Origin: Limnohabitans lacus
GTDB taxonomy: Bacteria > Pseudomonadota > Gammaproteobacteria > Burkholderiales > Burkholderiaceae_C
Length of the DNA stretch: 64,000 bases
Assembly (NCBI RefSeq): GCF_030053395.1
Contig: NZ_JASGBH010000001.1
Span: forward strand, 124,001 to 188,000
Reading direction: 5' to 3'
The notes beneath the pieces are model-generated. The model searched no databases, was not told the origin of the DNA, and saw only the letters and a list, made by a program, of their open reading frames with translations. Below are positions 63,561 to 64,000 of the stretch, in pieces (positions within the stretch are counted from its first letter, which is position 1; each line of letters begins with the position of its first letter). The translations under genes were made by a program, and so were the position numbers.

Positions 63561-64000
63561 ATGAGCACCGTCACCAGCGCTGAGCGCAACAGTTTGTGGG
63601 TCATGGCGCTGGCTGGTTTTTCCAGCATGGTGTCCATGCGCATGTGCGATCCGATGCTGGTGGTCCTGAGCCAGGAGTTCCAGGTCAGCACCGGCGAGGC
63701 TTCTCGCGTGGTCTCGGCGTTTGCGGTGGCCTATGGTGTTTTGCAACTCTTTTACGGCCCCTTGGGCGACCGGTTTGGCAAGTTGCGGGTCATCACTTTG
63801 GCCGCGCTGGCGTGTTCGGTGTTCAGTGCCTTGACCAGCTTGGCGCCCAACCTGTCGGTGCTGGTGTTCATGCGGGCCCTGATGGGCGCTGCTGCGGCGG
63901 GCATCATCCCGCTGACCTTGGCCTGGATCGGTGACCAGGTGGCCTATGAGCGCCGTCAGGAAACCCTGGCGCGGCTGATGGGGGCCACCGTCAGCGGCAT
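63561..64000 (+). CDS. MFS transporter, N-terminal part (runs off the window)
   Basis: The first 146 codons of a major facilitator protein. The helix 2-3 loop motif GDRFGK (GPLGDRFGKLRVI) is present, as are four to five helices and MRALMGAAAAGIIPLTLAW. It starts 3 nt after the ligC stop. In Comamonas the pmd operon contains a permease gene (pmdK) for protocatechuate uptake; this may be the counterpart, but the family is broad. The 3' end is outside the window. Confidence 0.82.
   Translation, partial: MSTVTSAERNSLWVMALAGFSSMVSMRMCDPMLVVLSQEFQVSTGEASRVVSAFAVAYGVLQLFYGPLGDRFGKLRVITLAALACSVFSALTSLAPNLSVLVFMRALMGAAAAGIIPLTLAWIGDQVAYERRQETLARLMGATVSG

Overview
The window reads as chromosome of a GC-rich betaproteobacterium of the order Burkholderiales, most likely Comamonadaceae (Limnohabitans/Rhodoferax/Comamonas-like). 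The grounds are gene content and protein style: a grpE-dnaK-dnaJ cluster with sigma-32 type promoters, orphan Bug/TctC periplasmic receptors, two LivKHMGF-type aromatic or amino-acid ABC systems, a TRAP transporter, and a protocatechuate 4,5-cleavage operon like the Comamonas pmd cluster. The species assignment is inference. I found no rRNA, tRNA, CRISPR array or complete insertion sequence.

Layout. 1-2746: end of an acyl-CoA dehydrogenase, a nitronate monooxygenase-like flavoprotein and an acyltransferase-3 membrane protein. 2766-10475: a cyanophycin module, with two cyanophycin synthetase paralogues (one with a degenerate Mur-ligase P-loop) divergent from a zinc-ribbon ABC exporter and a DUF1854 protein. 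10530-18340: MBL/beta-CASP hydrolase, dnaJ, dnaK, grpE, FKBP isomerase, FAH-family protein and an OmpA-like lipoprotein. 18372-30806: an eleven-gene minus-strand block (crotonase, feruloyl-CoA synthetase-like ligase, thiolase, SDR dehydrogenase, thioesterase, Liv-type ABC importer, acyl-CoA dehydrogenase, MarR regulator). It looks like a complete uptake and CoA-dependent beta-oxidation route for hydroxycinnamates or phenylpropanoids. 31006-32597: an amidohydrolase and small genes. 32643-43923: a divergent hexuronate/aldarate regulon (uronate dehydrogenase, lactonase, glucarate and galactarate dehydratases, aldolase, tartronate semialdehyde reductase, FadR-type regulator, TRAP transporter, Bug receptor).

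43999-45974 is an accessory scar. It holds the 3' end of a LivK-like gene, an AAA/TOPRIM-type ATPase cut at both ends, and an intact D12 adenine methyltransferase. 46101-47779 encodes ChrA and a small partner. 48230-55112 is a GntR-led operon: a second Liv ABC importer, a vanillate O-demethylase oxygenase, and a stand-alone ferredoxin equal to only the C-terminal domain of VanB. 55240-56193 is an AEC carrier. 56428-64000 is a LysR regulator divergent from the protocatechuate 4,5-cleavage operon (ligJ, ligK, Bug receptor, ligI, ligA, ligB, ligC, MFS carrier, the last running off the window).

Taken together, the aromatic genes give a plausible path from ferulate-like acids through aroyl-CoA and vanillate to protocatechuate and then pyruvate plus oxaloacetate. 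The uronate genes channel plant or algal sugar acids to pyruvate and glycerate. Two families of dispersed REP-like palindromes, both beginning GTAGG and showing compensatory stem changes, punctuate the gaps between operons. In two places they supply the TAG stop codon of the neighbouring gene.
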